DNA from: JBGTSJ01 sp041940305
Lineage (GTDB): Bacteria > Planctomycetota > Planctomycetia > Planctomycetales > Planctomycetaceae
Reading direction: 5' to 3'
DNA: 27,912 nucleotides
Assembly (NCBI GenBank): GCA_041940305.1
Contig: JBGTSJ010000041.1
Coordinates: forward strand, 1-27,912
Under the pieces are notes generated by a model. The model did no database searches. It saw only the letters and a program-made list of their open reading frames with translations, and was not told where the DNA came from. Below are positions 15,650-23,909 of this stretch, piece after piece. Both the position numbers and the translations under genes were made by a program. Within the stretch, counting starts at the first letter, position 1. The number at the start of each line of letters is the position of its first letter.

Positions 15650-18165
15650 CCATGGAGTCCGCAAGCCCGGCCGTCCTCACCGGTCCCGAATCTGCCACGG
15701 AGGAGGACCGGACACGCTGGATCTATCGTCCGGAGATGCCGCTTCCCGACGATGAGCCGCTGCAGCAGGAGATACTCGGGAGCAAAGGGCTGTCGTTGCG
15801 ACGCCTGGCGGCAGCCGGACTGCCGGCGCCGAAGTGGTTCACGATCTCGACCGCAGCCTGCCGCTGGTATCAGGAGCATGAACGAACCTGGCCGCCTGGT
15901 CTTCAGGAGCAGTTGGGAGAAGTCCTGAAACAGTTCGCGGCAGATGAACGGTTCGCCGTGCGCAGCGGGGCGGCGGGCTCCATGCCTGGACTGATGCGGA
16001 CCATCCTGGACGTGCCGCGGGACGGACTGGCAGAGGCGATCACCCAGGTTTTCGACTCATGGGATGCGCCCCCCGCACAGAGATACCGGCAACAGCATGG
16101 CTGGTTCACGGTGGATGGTACGGCGGTCACAGTTCAGGCGATGTTCGCAGCGGAAGTCTCAGGCGTGCTGTTCTCCGCCGATCCGCACGCCGTCGGGACT
16201 TCGACGATGCGCATCGAGGCGATCGAAGGAGCGGGGACACCGTTGGTCGGGGGAGACGTGACACCTTGCGCGTGGGTTGTTGAACGAGGCACGGCAGGCA
16301 CCGTTGTGGACCCCGGCGACGACTTGCTGCAGCGGCCGTCGATGAACAGGTTCGTCGAGCGTGGACTGCCCCAACTATGCGAGCAGGCCGAACTGATTGA
16401 GCGGCAGTTCGGCGGCCCCGTCGACGTCGAGTTCGGGTATGCACAGGAGCAAGTCGTCTACTTCCAGGCGCGGCGAATCGCACCGCCATTGCGACTGTCG
16501 ACAGAAGACGTTCGCCGGGCCGAAGTGCAACGGCTCGGCCACCTGGCACGGATTGGTCGCCGCTGGTGGGTGCGGCACAACCTGTCGGAGACTTTGCCGG
16601 CGCCCACCCCGCTCACATGGCAATTGTGGCGCGACTTCATGAGCGGCGACGGAGGCTTCGGCAGGATTTATCGCTGGCTCGGCTACCGGCCGTCGCGGAC
16701 CGTCCGACGGGAGGGTTTCCTGGAACTCATCGGGGGACGCATCTACGCCGACCCGGACCGACTGCCGGAGATGCTCTGCGCCGGTTACCCGCTCCTGTAC
16801 GACCGCGAACTTCTCCGCGGCCGGCCCGGCGCGATCGACGCCCCTCCCACGCAGTTCGATCTCGAACGGCTCGATCAATGGTTTCTGCTGCGCTGGCCGC
16901 TGGTGGTGTGGACACTCTCGCGTGCGGCCTGGAAACGGCGGGGGATGATCGAGAGGGCCGAGCAGCGGTTCGCCGACGCCGTCGCGCGACTGCGCACGCG
17001 CGTGATTGAGGAACGAGCCGTCAACCTGGAGCGGCTTTCGCAGGACGAATTGCTGACGTTGTTCGAGCGCCGCCGCCGCTGGGTGTTCGACGAAGTGGCG
17101 CCGGAGAGCCTCCTGCCGGGCATGCTGGGCACGCTGGTCTGGTCACGCGTGGAGCGCCGGCTGTGCCGAGTGCTGGGGAATTCGGAAGGCAAGGCCGCGT
17201 CGGACCGATTGCTCAGCGCCGTTGACGATCCACCTGCCCGCCGGCAGCACTCAATAATGGACCGGTTCGCGACCGCTCAGGCGAGTGAGGACGAGTTGCT
17301 CGCCGAATTGGGGCATCGCGGTCCCGATGAAATGGAACTTTCGTCGCCGCGCTGGAGAGAGCAACCGGCAGCGCTGATGCGAACTGCGTCCCGGCCGCGT
17401 TCGCATCCGATGGTCGGCCAACCGGAATTCGCTGTGGATGCTGCGGCAATGCTGCACGAGGTGGTGTCAGACCGAGACTCGCGAGCCCGGTTGGCCGGGC
17501 TGGTTCCGGAGATCGAGCGCACCCGGCGGTTGCTCTCCTGCCGAGCCACCGGCAAGGATGAGTTCCTGCGCGCTTACGAACTCCTGCGGGACGTGCTGCT
17601 CGCCATCGGTCGCCGTAGCGGTCTGGGGGACGGCGTTTTCTACCTGGAACTGGAGGAGCTGCAGCGATCGTGGACGGCGGCTTCGCTGCGCCCGCTGATT
17701 GAAGATCGACGAACACAGCGCCGGGCGGCTCTGTCGTTGCACATGCCTCCGGTACTGGAGTTCGATGTGGATGACATCTGTCTGCATCTCATCGAGGAGA
17801 ATAGCGCGTCGGTGAGTGCAGCGACTGTCCAGGCGACGCCACTGTCCGCGGGCGCCGGAGTCGGACCTGTCTGGACGATTGATGCGTCATCCCCCGACCT
17901 CGCGCCAGCGGGGAGCGTTCTTGTGGCCGAAGCAATCCCTCCCGGCTGGATGCCGTTTCTGACCGATGCAGCCGCGATCATCGTGGAGCGCGGCGGCGCA
18001 CTGTCGCATGTCGCCCTGCTGGCACGGCAATTGGGCATCCCGGCCGTGGTCTGCGAGTCGGCCCGGCAACTGTTTCAGGTCGGCGACATGATCCAGGTAG
18101 ACGGCACAACCGGTGCCATCCAGCCGGCGGCCACTGGCGATGAGCGTAACCGCCCAGGTGATTGA
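15646..18165 (+). CDS. rifampin-phosphotransferase-like protein: ATP-grasp, helical linker, phosphohistidine domain
   Basis: An 839-residue soluble protein. Residues 40-280 are a PEP-synthase/PPDK-type ATP-grasp domain (K47-G48, then V-R-S-G-A-A-G-S-M-P-G-L-M at about 105-117, V-S-G-V-L-F-S-A-D-P, and V-D-V-E-F ... F-Q-A-R-R at about 259-277). A long helical middle follows and contains L-G-H-R-G-P-D-E-M-E-L-S-S-P-R-W, typical of the rifampin phosphotransferase substrate domain. The C-terminus is the swivelling phosphohistidine domain with G-G-A-L-S-H-V-A-L-L-A-R, His788 being the carrier. There is no C-terminal PEP/pyruvate barrel, so it is neither PpsA nor PPDK. The likely chemistry is ATP-dependent transfer of phosphate through His788 to an unknown acceptor. 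It is translationally coupled to the propeller gene upstream (ATGA overlap); ATG 15652 is an alternative start. Confidence 0.82.
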   Translation: MTMESASPAVLTGPESATEEDRTRWIYRPEMPLPDDEPLQQEILGSKGLSLRRLAAAGLPAPKWFTISTAACRWYQEHERTWPPGLQEQLGEVLKQFAADERFAVRSGAAGSMPGLMRTILDVPRDGLAEAITQVFDSWDAPPAQRYRQQHGWFTVDGTAVTVQAMFAAEVSGVLFSADPHAVGTSTMRIEAIEGAGTPLVGGDVTPCAWVVERGTAGTVVDPGDDLLQRPSMNRFVERGLPQLCEQAELIERQFGGPVDVEFGYAQEQVVYFQARRIAPPLRLSTEDVRRAEVQRLGHLARIGRRWWVRHNLSETLPAPTPLTWQLWRDFMSGDGGFGRIYRWLGYRPSRTVRREGFLELIGGRIYADPDRLPEMLCAGYPLLYDRELLRGRPGAIDAPPTQFDLERLDQWFLLRWPLVVWTLSRAAWKRRGMIERAEQRFADAVARLRTRVIEERAVNLERLSQDELLTLFERRRRWVFDEVAPESLLPGMLGTLVWSRVERRLCRVLGNSEGKAASDRLLSAVDDPPARRQHSIMDRFATAQASEDELLAELGHRGPDEMELSSPRWREQPAALMRTASRPRSHPMVGQPEFAVDAAAMLHEVVSDRDSRARLAGLVPEIERTRRLLSCRATGKDEFLRAYELLRDVLLAIGRRSGLGDGVFYLELEELQRSWTAASLRPLIEDRRTQRRAALSLHMPPVLEFDVDDICLHLIEENSASVSAATVQATPLSAGAGVGPVWTIDASSPDLAPAGSVLVAEAIPPGWMPFLTDAAAIIVERGGALSHVALLARQLGIPAVVCESARQLFQVGDMIQVDGTTGAIQPAATGDERNRPGD

Positions 18166-18205
18166 TTCAGAAGTGGAGGGTCGGCCCAACGCGCTCCCCG
18201 TCGTC

Positions 18206-19216
18206 TCAGAATTCGCCGACTGTTTCCTGCCCGGATCGCGTGCCCAGCGCCCGCCAGGTGGCGAAGTTGATGTTCTCGCTCACGGACCGCACGGACCCGT
18301 CCATCAGCGAGACGTGCACCATTCCCTCGTGATAGCTGCGCGCCGTCGTGGCTGAGTACGTCGGCATGCCTGTCGGTCCGCCGATCCCCTCCTGCCACGA
18401 GTTGTAATTGCATTCCTCCAGGATGCTCACTCCGTCGGTGCACTTCGGGGACGAGTTCGGCGGGAGCGTCGTGGAGAATCCGGCGTGGTGCGTGATCCCG
18501 TCGAACCACTCTGTATGCCCGTTGTCGCGAAACACTGTCCCCTGCGTCATCAGGGCTTCAACTTCGGCGACGGAGTTCGGCACCGTCGTCGGCGTTGGCC
18601 CGCCGGTGCGGCGCGTGGGAGTCCAGGCCTTCACTTCGGCCGCCATCAACGTATTCGATGTGCCGTCAGTGATGGCGTTGTAGCCGAACTTCGAATTGGG
18701 GTGAAACGCCCCGTCCCCCGTGGCTCCAGTGGCGGGATCAAATACGAACCACGTTCCGTGGCAGAAGCCGTATGTGGAGGGATAGTGCCGCGGACGGTTT
18801 CCCGTCGGCGTGCGAATGCGATCCCCGTTCGGATCGCTCGGACAGACAAAGATCGGCACTTTGAGCCCGTCGAGCACGAACTGACTGGACCAGTCCGTGC
18901 CGAGATCGATGCGGTTGTAGACGTTCGCCTGATCCAGGTACGGCAGCAGGAGCGCGTGAATCGACCAGGAGTTGCTGTCCGGCGCTCCCGGGGACAGGTT
19001 GATGCAGGCGCTCGGCGGAAACAACGTGGTGGTGGAGACGTAGTTATGCATCGCCAGCCCGAACTGCCGCAGCTGGTTCTTGCACTGCGTGCGGCGAGCC
19101 GCCTCCCGGGCCTGCTGGACGGCCGGCAGCAGCAGCGAGACCAGCACGCCGATGATCGCAATCACGACCAGCAGCTCTATCAGAGTGAAAGCCCTACGGC
19201 GTGCGTGGCGCGGCAT
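18206..19216 (-). CDS. DUF1559 protein with type IV pilin-like N-terminus
   Basis: A 336-residue paralogue of the protein at 13074-14048. It has R-R-A-F-T-L-I-E-L-L-V (Ala, not Gly, before the Phe; many family members tolerate this), then a hydrophobic helix ending L-L-L-P-A-V-Q-Q-A-R-E-A-A-R-R-T-Q-C. In the body are I-T-D-G-T-S-N-T-L-M-A-A-E and, near the C-terminus, H-E-G-M-V-H-V-S-L-M-D-G-S-V-R. ATG 19216 is chosen because the pilin motif starts nine residues later; a G-rich stretch (GGGGGG) lies six to eleven bases upstream. The gene converges on the phosphotransferase-like gene with 40 bases between the stops. Confidence 0.93.
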   Translation of the reverse strand: MPRHARRRAFTLIELLVVIAIIGVLVSLLLPAVQQAREAARRTQCKNQLRQFGLAMHNYVSTTTLFPPSACINLSPGAPDSNSWSIHALLLPYLDQANVYNRIDLGTDWSSQFVLDGLKVPIFVCPSDPNGDRIRTPTGNRPRHYPSTYGFCHGTWFVFDPATGATGDGAFHPNSKFGYNAITDGTSNTLMAAEVKAWTPTRRTGGPTPTTVPNSVAEVEALMTQGTVFRDNGHTEWFDGITHHAGFSTTLPPNSSPKCTDGVSILEECNYNSWQEGIGGPTGMPTYSATTARSYHEGMVHVSLMDGSVRSVSENINFATWRALGTRSGQETVGEF

Positions 19217-19520
19217 TGAGACCCCCCGGGAGTCAGCATACAGGAGGGAGATCGGCCGGGGACGTCCGTTGACTGTCGGCAAAAGTGGCAGAGTGCCGAA
19301 TGCGCGTCCGGCGGCCGGTGTTGACGTCAACTCTGTCATGTATCCGGTAGCCGCGTCAATATCCGTGCTACATGAACTGCCGCCGCTGCAGCATAATTCC
19401 GAGCAGGTCCTAACCGATTCGAACTCGCGGTGAGACGCGCGGTCTCGGCAGAGAAACGGCCGGCAGCAGCGTGCACGGGGCCTCGTCGCGAGGGTTTGCG
19501 GCGGCGAAGACGTTGAAAGC
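19217..19520. other. non-coding leader of the DUF1559 gene, with palindromes
   Basis: I see no gene in these 304 bases. They hold a hairpin TCGGCA (19276-19281) / TGCCGA (19294-19299), and a perfect 12-base palindrome GTTGACGTCAAC (19320-19331) about 100 bases upstream of the DUF1559 start. The palindrome looks like a dimeric-regulator site. I could not find a convincing promoter with correct spacing on the minus strand. Confidence 0.45.
19320..19331. promoter_or_regulatory. 12-base palindrome GTTGACGTCAAC, possible operator
   Basis: The 12 bases are a perfect inverted repeat with the core TTGACGTCAA, lying upstream of the DUF1559 gene that starts at 19216. A near-identical core, TTGACATCAA, is found in the leader of the lipoate operon at 25634-25643, which makes a shared binding protein conceivable. 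Chance occurrence cannot be excluded. Confidence 0.35.
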
Positions 19521-21716
19521 TCAGGTGCCGTAGTGCCGCTCTATGGTCTTGCACGATTGGAGTGCGACCACGCCTTTCTGCGGGAGTATGCGATAGAGCT
19601 GCACCGAACCGCGATGAGCGGGGAGCGCGGGATCGATAAGGAGGCAACAGCCGGCGCCCGACATGTTGGGGTCCGTGGAGGTTTGTACGACGCCGAGGAT
19701 GAGTCCCTCCATGACGACGGCGAACGTCTCCGACTCAGAGGTCGGGGAATGGGCGGAGACCTGCACTTCGAGATAGCACGCGCCGCATCCAGCCAGGTTC
19801 GGGGGTGTACCGCTGACGTGCACGCTGTCGTCGCCCGGCTCGAGCAAGGGAAACTCGTCAATGCGGCGTCCAATCAACTCGGGATTCGGGCCGAGCGGAT
19901 CTCGCAGGCGGTCGTCCGTGCCGCTGCCGAAGAGTGACAGCATGCGGTCGACGGCCTCGTAGCGCTGCGGGAACTCTGCGGCCACGACGGTGCTGCCACC
20001 TTCGAACTGGATCGTTTTTCGTGGGCGGGGGGGAATAGTCTCGTCGAGCAGCGAATCTCCATCGACGGGATGCTGCAGTGCCGTTCCCAAAGCGTCGGCG
20101 ATCGTGGGGAAGAGGTCGATGCTCTCGACGTTGCGATCGCTCACCTGACCGGACTGCTGCCCCGGCAGCTTGATGAACAATGGGACTGACAGGACGTCAT
20201 TGAGATTTCCGCCGTCGGGGACACGCCGGGAGTGTCCAGGACGAAACGACACGCCATGATCGCCGGTGACCACGAGCAGGCAATCGTCGAGCACCCCGTT
20301 GGCTTCCAGCTGATCGATGATCAGCCCCAGCCGCCGGTCCACGTCGCCGACCTGCAGCAGATACCTCTGCCAGGCCTGGCTGATGAGCAGCGGGTCATCG
20401 GACCAGTCCTCGTTAAGCGGTCCGAGTCCCCCGCATGCCGCTGTCGGCACATCCGTGTTCTGGACGTATGCCTCGCCGGACGGCAGGAACCTCCAGGGGC
20501 AGTGCGGCATCATGGCATGCAGCACGCACAGTCGGCGCTCGCCGGGGCGGGGGAGCGTGGCCAGAAACTGATCGAGCTGTCCATCGGGCTGTGATGCATC
20601 TCGACTGATTCCCGTGCGGGAAACCAGGTTCAACTGGGAGCTTCGCAGATCGCCGTACCAGACGAGGGGGATGGCGGGCGGAGTCGCCGGAAAATCGCGA
20701 GGGATGACTGCGTGGAGATAGACCCGCCAGAGGGTATCGGCGACGACTGTGGTCCAGACGGTCAGCGGGACGGCGTCGCGGCCTTCACCGACTGCATCGG
20801 GACAGAGTCGGCTCACCGGCTCAAAGGCCGCTGTCGCGAAGTCCGCCTCGTGCAGCAGAGTGAAGAGATTCTGGGGCGATTCGGCCAGCGTCATCTCGCG
20901 ATCCGCCAGAGGCAGCCGACCGGTGAGGATGGCAGGCACGGCGTAATTGGTGCGGGAATGCACGGTGGTGGCATTGCGGTACCAGGTGGCGGAACGGGCC
21001 AGCCGGGCGAAGTTGGGATAGCGCGCGGCATCGATGTCTGCCTGCTCGTTCAGCAGCGACATTCCCGAGAACTCGTCGAAGATCACGACGACGACCGGCG
21101 CGGGACGGAGGACTTCCGCGGGCGTCGGGCGGGCATCAGGGATGAGCACGGTGACCGCTGCGCCGCTCCGCAGGAACTGAACAGGAAAAAGCAGGGAGCC
21201 GCAAGCGGCGATCAGTAACAGCGTCTGCATCTGGGGACGATCGTGCCAGCGGACCGCGGCTGCAGCCCCAGCGCAGGCGAGGGACACGGCAAACAGCCCG
21301 CCGATCCCGAAGTGGGCCAGTTCGAGGTGGAGCGCCAGTCGCTCACCGAACTGCAAGAACAGCAGGCCCGCCAGGCTGGCAACAAACAGCAGTTGCAGGA
21401 CGCGTCCCCAGGGTGGTGCCAGCCGTGTGATCAATTCAACAAGCACCCACATCATCGCCGGCAAGAGCAGATAGAGAGCGAGCGTGAGCAGGAGGAGCCG
21501 CACGGGGGTCGTGCTCGTATCCAGCAGAAAGGGCGTCTGCCCGGACAAGCGGACGAAGAGCGGCTGCGTTACGGCGACGGCGTGCAGTGCGAGCAGGGTG
21601 ATAAACCGCTGCCGGGGCAAGATCGAAGAGGTGCGGGGCTGCTGAAAAGGGGGCGAGGCGAGCGGCCCGGGGATGGCCGTGACGGCCGGTTCGAGTTGGG
21701 GGGGCCGTCGGTTCAT
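19521..21716 (-). CDS. membrane alkaline-phosphatase/sulfatase-superfamily protein
   Basis: A 731-residue protein. The first 200 residues have about five hydrophobic segments. The catalytic domain begins with P-V-V-V-V-I-F-D-E-F-S-G (Asp metal ligand). It continues with R-Y-P-N-F-A-R-L-A-R-S-A-T-W-Y-R-N-A-T-T-V-H-S-R-T-N-Y-A-V-P-A-I-L-T-G (read in pieces) and V-V-T-G-D-H-G-V-S-F-R-P-G-H, the D-H-G metal motif. The formylglycine signature C/S-x-P-x-R is absent: Thr or Ser in T-V-H-S-R-T-N-Y would be the nucleophile, as in phospho- or glycerophosphotransferases of this superfamily. A sulfatase role is therefore unlikely. The ATG overlaps the stop of the methyltransferase gene by four bases (ATGA). 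It probably hydrolyses or transfers a phosphoester head group outside the membrane; the substrate is unknown. Confidence 0.8.
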   Translation of the reverse strand: MNRRPPQLEPAVTAIPGPLASPPFQQPRTSSILPRQRFITLLALHAVAVTQPLFVRLSGQTPFLLDTSTTPVRLLLLTLALYLLLPAMMWVLVELITRLAPPWGRVLQLLFVASLAGLLFLQFGERLALHLELAHFGIGGLFAVSLACAGAAAAVRWHDRPQMQTLLLIAACGSLLFPVQFLRSGAAVTVLIPDARPTPAEVLRPAPVVVVIFDEFSGMSLLNEQADIDAARYPNFARLARSATWYRNATTVHSRTNYAVPAILTGRLPLADREMTLAESPQNLFTLLHEADFATAAFEPVSRLCPDAVGEGRDAVPLTVWTTVVADTLWRVYLHAVIPRDFPATPPAIPLVWYGDLRSSQLNLVSRTGISRDASQPDGQLDQFLATLPRPGERRLCVLHAMMPHCPWRFLPSGEAYVQNTDVPTAACGGLGPLNEDWSDDPLLISQAWQRYLLQVGDVDRRLGLIIDQLEANGVLDDCLLVVTGDHGVSFRPGHSRRVPDGGNLNDVLSVPLFIKLPGQQSGQVSDRNVESIDLFPTIADALGTALQHPVDGDSLLDETIPPRPRKTIQFEGGSTVVAAEFPQRYEAVDRMLSLFGSGTDDRLRDPLGPNPELIGRRIDEFPLLEPGDDSVHVSGTPPNLAGCGACYLEVQVSAHSPTSESETFAVVMEGLILGVVQTSTDPNMSGAGCCLLIDPALPAHRGSVQLYRILPQKGVVALQSCKTIERHYGT

Positions 21717-23143
21717 CGTCCGTTCTGGGTCACGCGGGGCCTGGCGTGCAGGAGAGTTCGTGTGCCGCTTGGAAGGGGCTCGCTGCGGCAGACGTCGAAG
21801 CGGGCTGAGAGCAGTTGACGGCAGCGCTCCAGCGTGTAGTCGGCGTGCTGGTCGGGACGATTCCGCAGCAGCGCCTGCACCTGCGCATCGTTGCGGGAAA
21901 CGAACTCCAGGACGACCTCGGTCCCGAGTTCGGCGAGCCAGTCGATAACGTCGGTCAGCGGAAGGTTGCGTCCGATGACCAGATGATGCAACACCGCCAG
22001 GCAGAGCGTCAGTTGCGGTCGGCCGCGAGCCACCAGATCGAGTCGCTCACGGCCGCGCCATCCGCGGCCAGGCGAGGGATCGGCAAGGTCCACGATGAGC
22101 GGCAGGATGCGGCCGGTTTGTTCCCTCTGCAGCGCGAGATAAAGTGTCTCGATCGTGCGATGATCACCGTCCATTGCTACAACGCAGTCGGCATGCTCGG
22201 CGACGATTCTGGCATAGCGGCCGGTGTTGCATCCCAGGTCCCAGGCGAGACTCCAATGCCGCGCGCTCGCGACGTCGCGAACGAAGGTCTCCTTCGCCGC
22301 GGCGTCAACCTGCACGTGGGGGCAGACGGAATTGTACTCCGACCAGCGGGATGCTTTGTTGCGCCAGGACATCCCTTCGACAATGCACCGCAGCGCCCGA
22401 ATGTTCGCGCGGATCAGTTCCGTGCCGAAGCCGTGCGATTTCAGCTGGCTGCGTGTATCCCCGGCGGATTGACCGAACCGCTGCTGCAGTCGGGCATGGA
22501 GGTACACATGCGAGAAAACGCCGCGCCGGACCCGATCCCTCAGGGACAGATGACGGAGCATCGTCTCGGGTTCGATTCCATCCAGCCGTCCGCGGAGCGC
22601 GGGCTGGAAATCGATGCCGCGGTAGCTCTGCAGCATGAGGGGATAAAGCAGGAGCTGGCAGAACTGGCGGTAGCCCGGCCAGACATCGCCGGGATTGAGC
22701 CTGACAATGGAGGGGATGTCGATGAACACGGGATTCGCATTCACGAACTGTACGTTGAAGGGGGTGGCGTCCTTGAGTATGGAGTTTTCGTCGAGAGCGG
22801 CCTGCAGCAGGTCCAGATGCAGTCGCGCCGCGTCGCGAAGCATGCTGAAGGACCATTCGTAGGGATAGGAGACGAACGGAACGCGCTGATGCTCCAGGAC
22901 CATCCGCCAGGCTGAGCAGTCCTCCTCTGGGGGCCGCTCCGTGGCGCACTGAGTGCGGATGATGCGTCCCTGCTGCATGAAGGCGCGCACGAAGTGCGTC
23001 TGTTCGGCGTGCCGCCATTCGCACGCGGCCTGCTCGTCGAGCGTTCGATAGACGCCACCGTCCCGATAGAAGACGCGTCCACTGCGGTCCCGGAAAGATC
23101 CCGGGTCGAACTCAGCAGCCTGAGGATTCTCGGAGGCGGTCAC
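21713..23143 (-). CDS. kinase-like plus class I SAM-methyltransferase two-domain protein
   Basis: A 476-residue soluble protein. The first half has R-D-G-x-V-Y-R near the start and I-L-K-D-A-T-P-F-N-V-Q-F-V-N-A-N-P-V-F-I-D-I (122-143). That resembles the catalytic-loop/DFG-like pattern of aminoglycoside-kinase-type folds, with Asp125, Asn130 and Asp142 at the expected spacing. The second half is a class I methyltransferase with the SAM loop W-D-L-G-C-N-T-G-R-Y (301-310) and the acidic end of strand 2 at V-V-A-M-D-G-D (321-327), plus L-C-L-A-V-L-H-H-L. The start is GTG, overlapping the preceding small gene by four bases (GTGA). I recall similar proteins labelled as nodulation-type methyltransferases. 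The acceptor is unknown; the context suggests a membrane or surface polymer. Confidence 0.78.
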   Translation of the reverse strand: MTASENPQAAEFDPGSFRDRSGRVFYRDGGVYRTLDEQAACEWRHAEQTHFVRAFMQQGRIIRTQCATERPPEEDCSAWRMVLEHQRVPFVSYPYEWSFSMLRDAARLHLDLLQAALDENSILKDATPFNVQFVNANPVFIDIPSIVRLNPGDVWPGYRQFCQLLLYPLMLQSYRGIDFQPALRGRLDGIEPETMLRHLSLRDRVRRGVFSHVYLHARLQQRFGQSAGDTRSQLKSHGFGTELIRANIRALRCIVEGMSWRNKASRWSEYNSVCPHVQVDAAAKETFVRDVASARHWSLAWDLGCNTGRYARIVAEHADCVVAMDGDHRTIETLYLALQREQTGRILPLIVDLADPSPGRGWRGRERLDLVARGRPQLTLCLAVLHHLVIGRNLPLTDVIDWLAELGTEVVLEFVSRNDAQVQALLRNRPDQHADYTLERCRQLLSARFDVCRSEPLPSGTRTLLHARPRVTQNGR

Positions 23144-23292
23144 ACGTTTGATCGTCGGCGTTCGGCGGAGCCGCGGACATACGTTTCCCAGAGATACCTG
23201 CCGAATACGAGCAGGCCGGCCGCCCCCCCAACGAGGGCCTGCATCAGCAGGCTGCCGGCGCCGGGGTCAAAATATGCGAAGACGATGGACAT
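23140..23292 (-). CDS. 50-residue single-pass membrane protein (Y-F-D-P-G-x-G-S-L type)
   Basis: A 50-residue protein M-S-I-V-F-A-Y-F-D-P-G-A-G-S-L-L followed by a Gly/Ala/Leu-rich transmembrane helix (about 13-32) and a basic tail (E-R-R-R). Small proteins with the Y-x-D-P-G-x-G-S-L-L start recur next to surface-polysaccharide genes in my memory, with no known function. ATG 23292 is chosen because AGGA lies six bases upstream; an in-frame start at 23355 would add a non-conserved stretch. It is the first gene of a three-gene unit and overlaps the methyltransferase GTG by four bases. The transmembrane helix could tether that soluble protein to the membrane where the phosphatase-like protein sits. 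Confidence 0.8.
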   Translation of the reverse strand: MSIVFAYFDPGAGSLLMQALVGGAAGLLVFGRYLWETYVRGSAERRRSNV

Positions 23293-23630
23293 GAGAGTTC
23301 CTGGGCTAGGCGCGTACGGAGAGCGGGGCAGATAGCACGCCTGAAGCGCATGCACGGCGCAGAACGCCTGACGGAATGGGGCGCGGCGTGGAATGGGCGA
23401 TGGTCACGGACGGCGGCGGCTCGTCCTCACAACCACTCGGCAGTCATTCTTCCGTGGCCGCTCTTTAGTTCACTCCGACAGCTCCTCGATCGCGGGGAAT
23501 CCAACCTCCGGCGCTGTTATGAACGTTTCAGCCACCGAAAGGTTCTGCCAAAATCCGGGCGAATGTCCGCAATTCATCAAGTGACGGCCTGGAGCGGTGT
23601 GCCGTCAATAAGTCTCGGACGGCCAATGAG
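23293..23630. other. non-coding gap between lipoate operon and three-gene membrane unit
   Basis: No gene is visible in these 338 bases. They must hold the 3' end of the lipoate transcript and the promoter of the unit starting at 23292, both on the minus strand. I could not assign a promoter with good spacing. A stem-loop described separately lies at 23582-23607. Confidence 0.4.
23582..23607 (-). terminator. possible terminator hairpin after the lipoate operon
   Basis: TGACGGC (23582-23588) and GCCGTCA (23601-23607) form a perfect seven-base stem around a 12-base loop. It lies 24 bases beyond the stop of the lipoyl-domain-like gene on the minus strand. There is no T run after it, so if it ends transcription it is not a classical intrinsic terminator. 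Confidence 0.35.
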
Positions 23631-23909
23631 TTATGGGGACGACGGGGCTTCCGGTGCGATCCAGCCGATCGTTTCGCCCTCGTAGACTGTGGTCCGCATG
23701 CCCTTTTCTACGGCGGTGAGAGTGCCCGCCCGGGGCGCCGGGACTTGAAAAACGACTCCGGCTGTCAGCACTTCGGCGATGCGATCACCCGCGAGCACAT
23801 GTGCGTGGAGATCGACCAGCCACTGCACCAGCAGCAACGGCGCGTGACCGGCCCCGAGGGTCGGAACCTTGATGGCGGCCCGCTGCGGTTCATTCGCGGC
23901 CGAGGACAC
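23631..23909 (-). CDS. lipoyl-domain-like protein without the modification lysine
   Basis: A 92-residue protein that is a single biotinyl/lipoyl-type domain. It runs I-K-V-P-T-L-G (13-19), V-Q-W-L-V (28-32), V-L-A-G-D-R-I-A-E-V (38-47), V-F-Q-V-P-A-P-R-A-G-T-L (53-64) and a last Gly-rich strand ending I-G-W-I. The alignment with E2 lipoyl domains is close, but the hairpin that should read E-T-D-K-A/V reads L-T-A-G-V (48-52): Asp is Ala50 and the lipoylated Lys is Gly51. It cannot be lipoylated in the normal way. The start is GTG 23909, with AGGAGA seven bases upstream, inside the end of lipA (20-base overlap). Co-transcription with lipA and the lipB-like gene ties it to lipoate metabolism, perhaps as a structural or sensing adaptor. 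Confidence 0.78.
   Translation of the reverse strand: MSSAANEPQRAAIKVPTLGAGHAPLLLVQWLVDLHAHVLAGDRIAEVLTAGVVFQVPAPRAGTLTAVEKGMRTTVYEGETIGWIAPEAPSSP

Noticed and set aside
15646..18165. Phosphoenolpyruvate synthase or pyruvate phosphate dikinase
   Set aside because: The domain order is ATP-grasp, helical region, phosphohistidine at the C-terminus, with no PEP/pyruvate barrel after it.
19521..21716. Formylglycine-dependent sulfatase
   Set aside because: The C/S-x-P-x-R signature is missing; the aligned segment reads H-S-R-T-N-Y-A-V-P, so it cannot be a client of the FGE-like protein.
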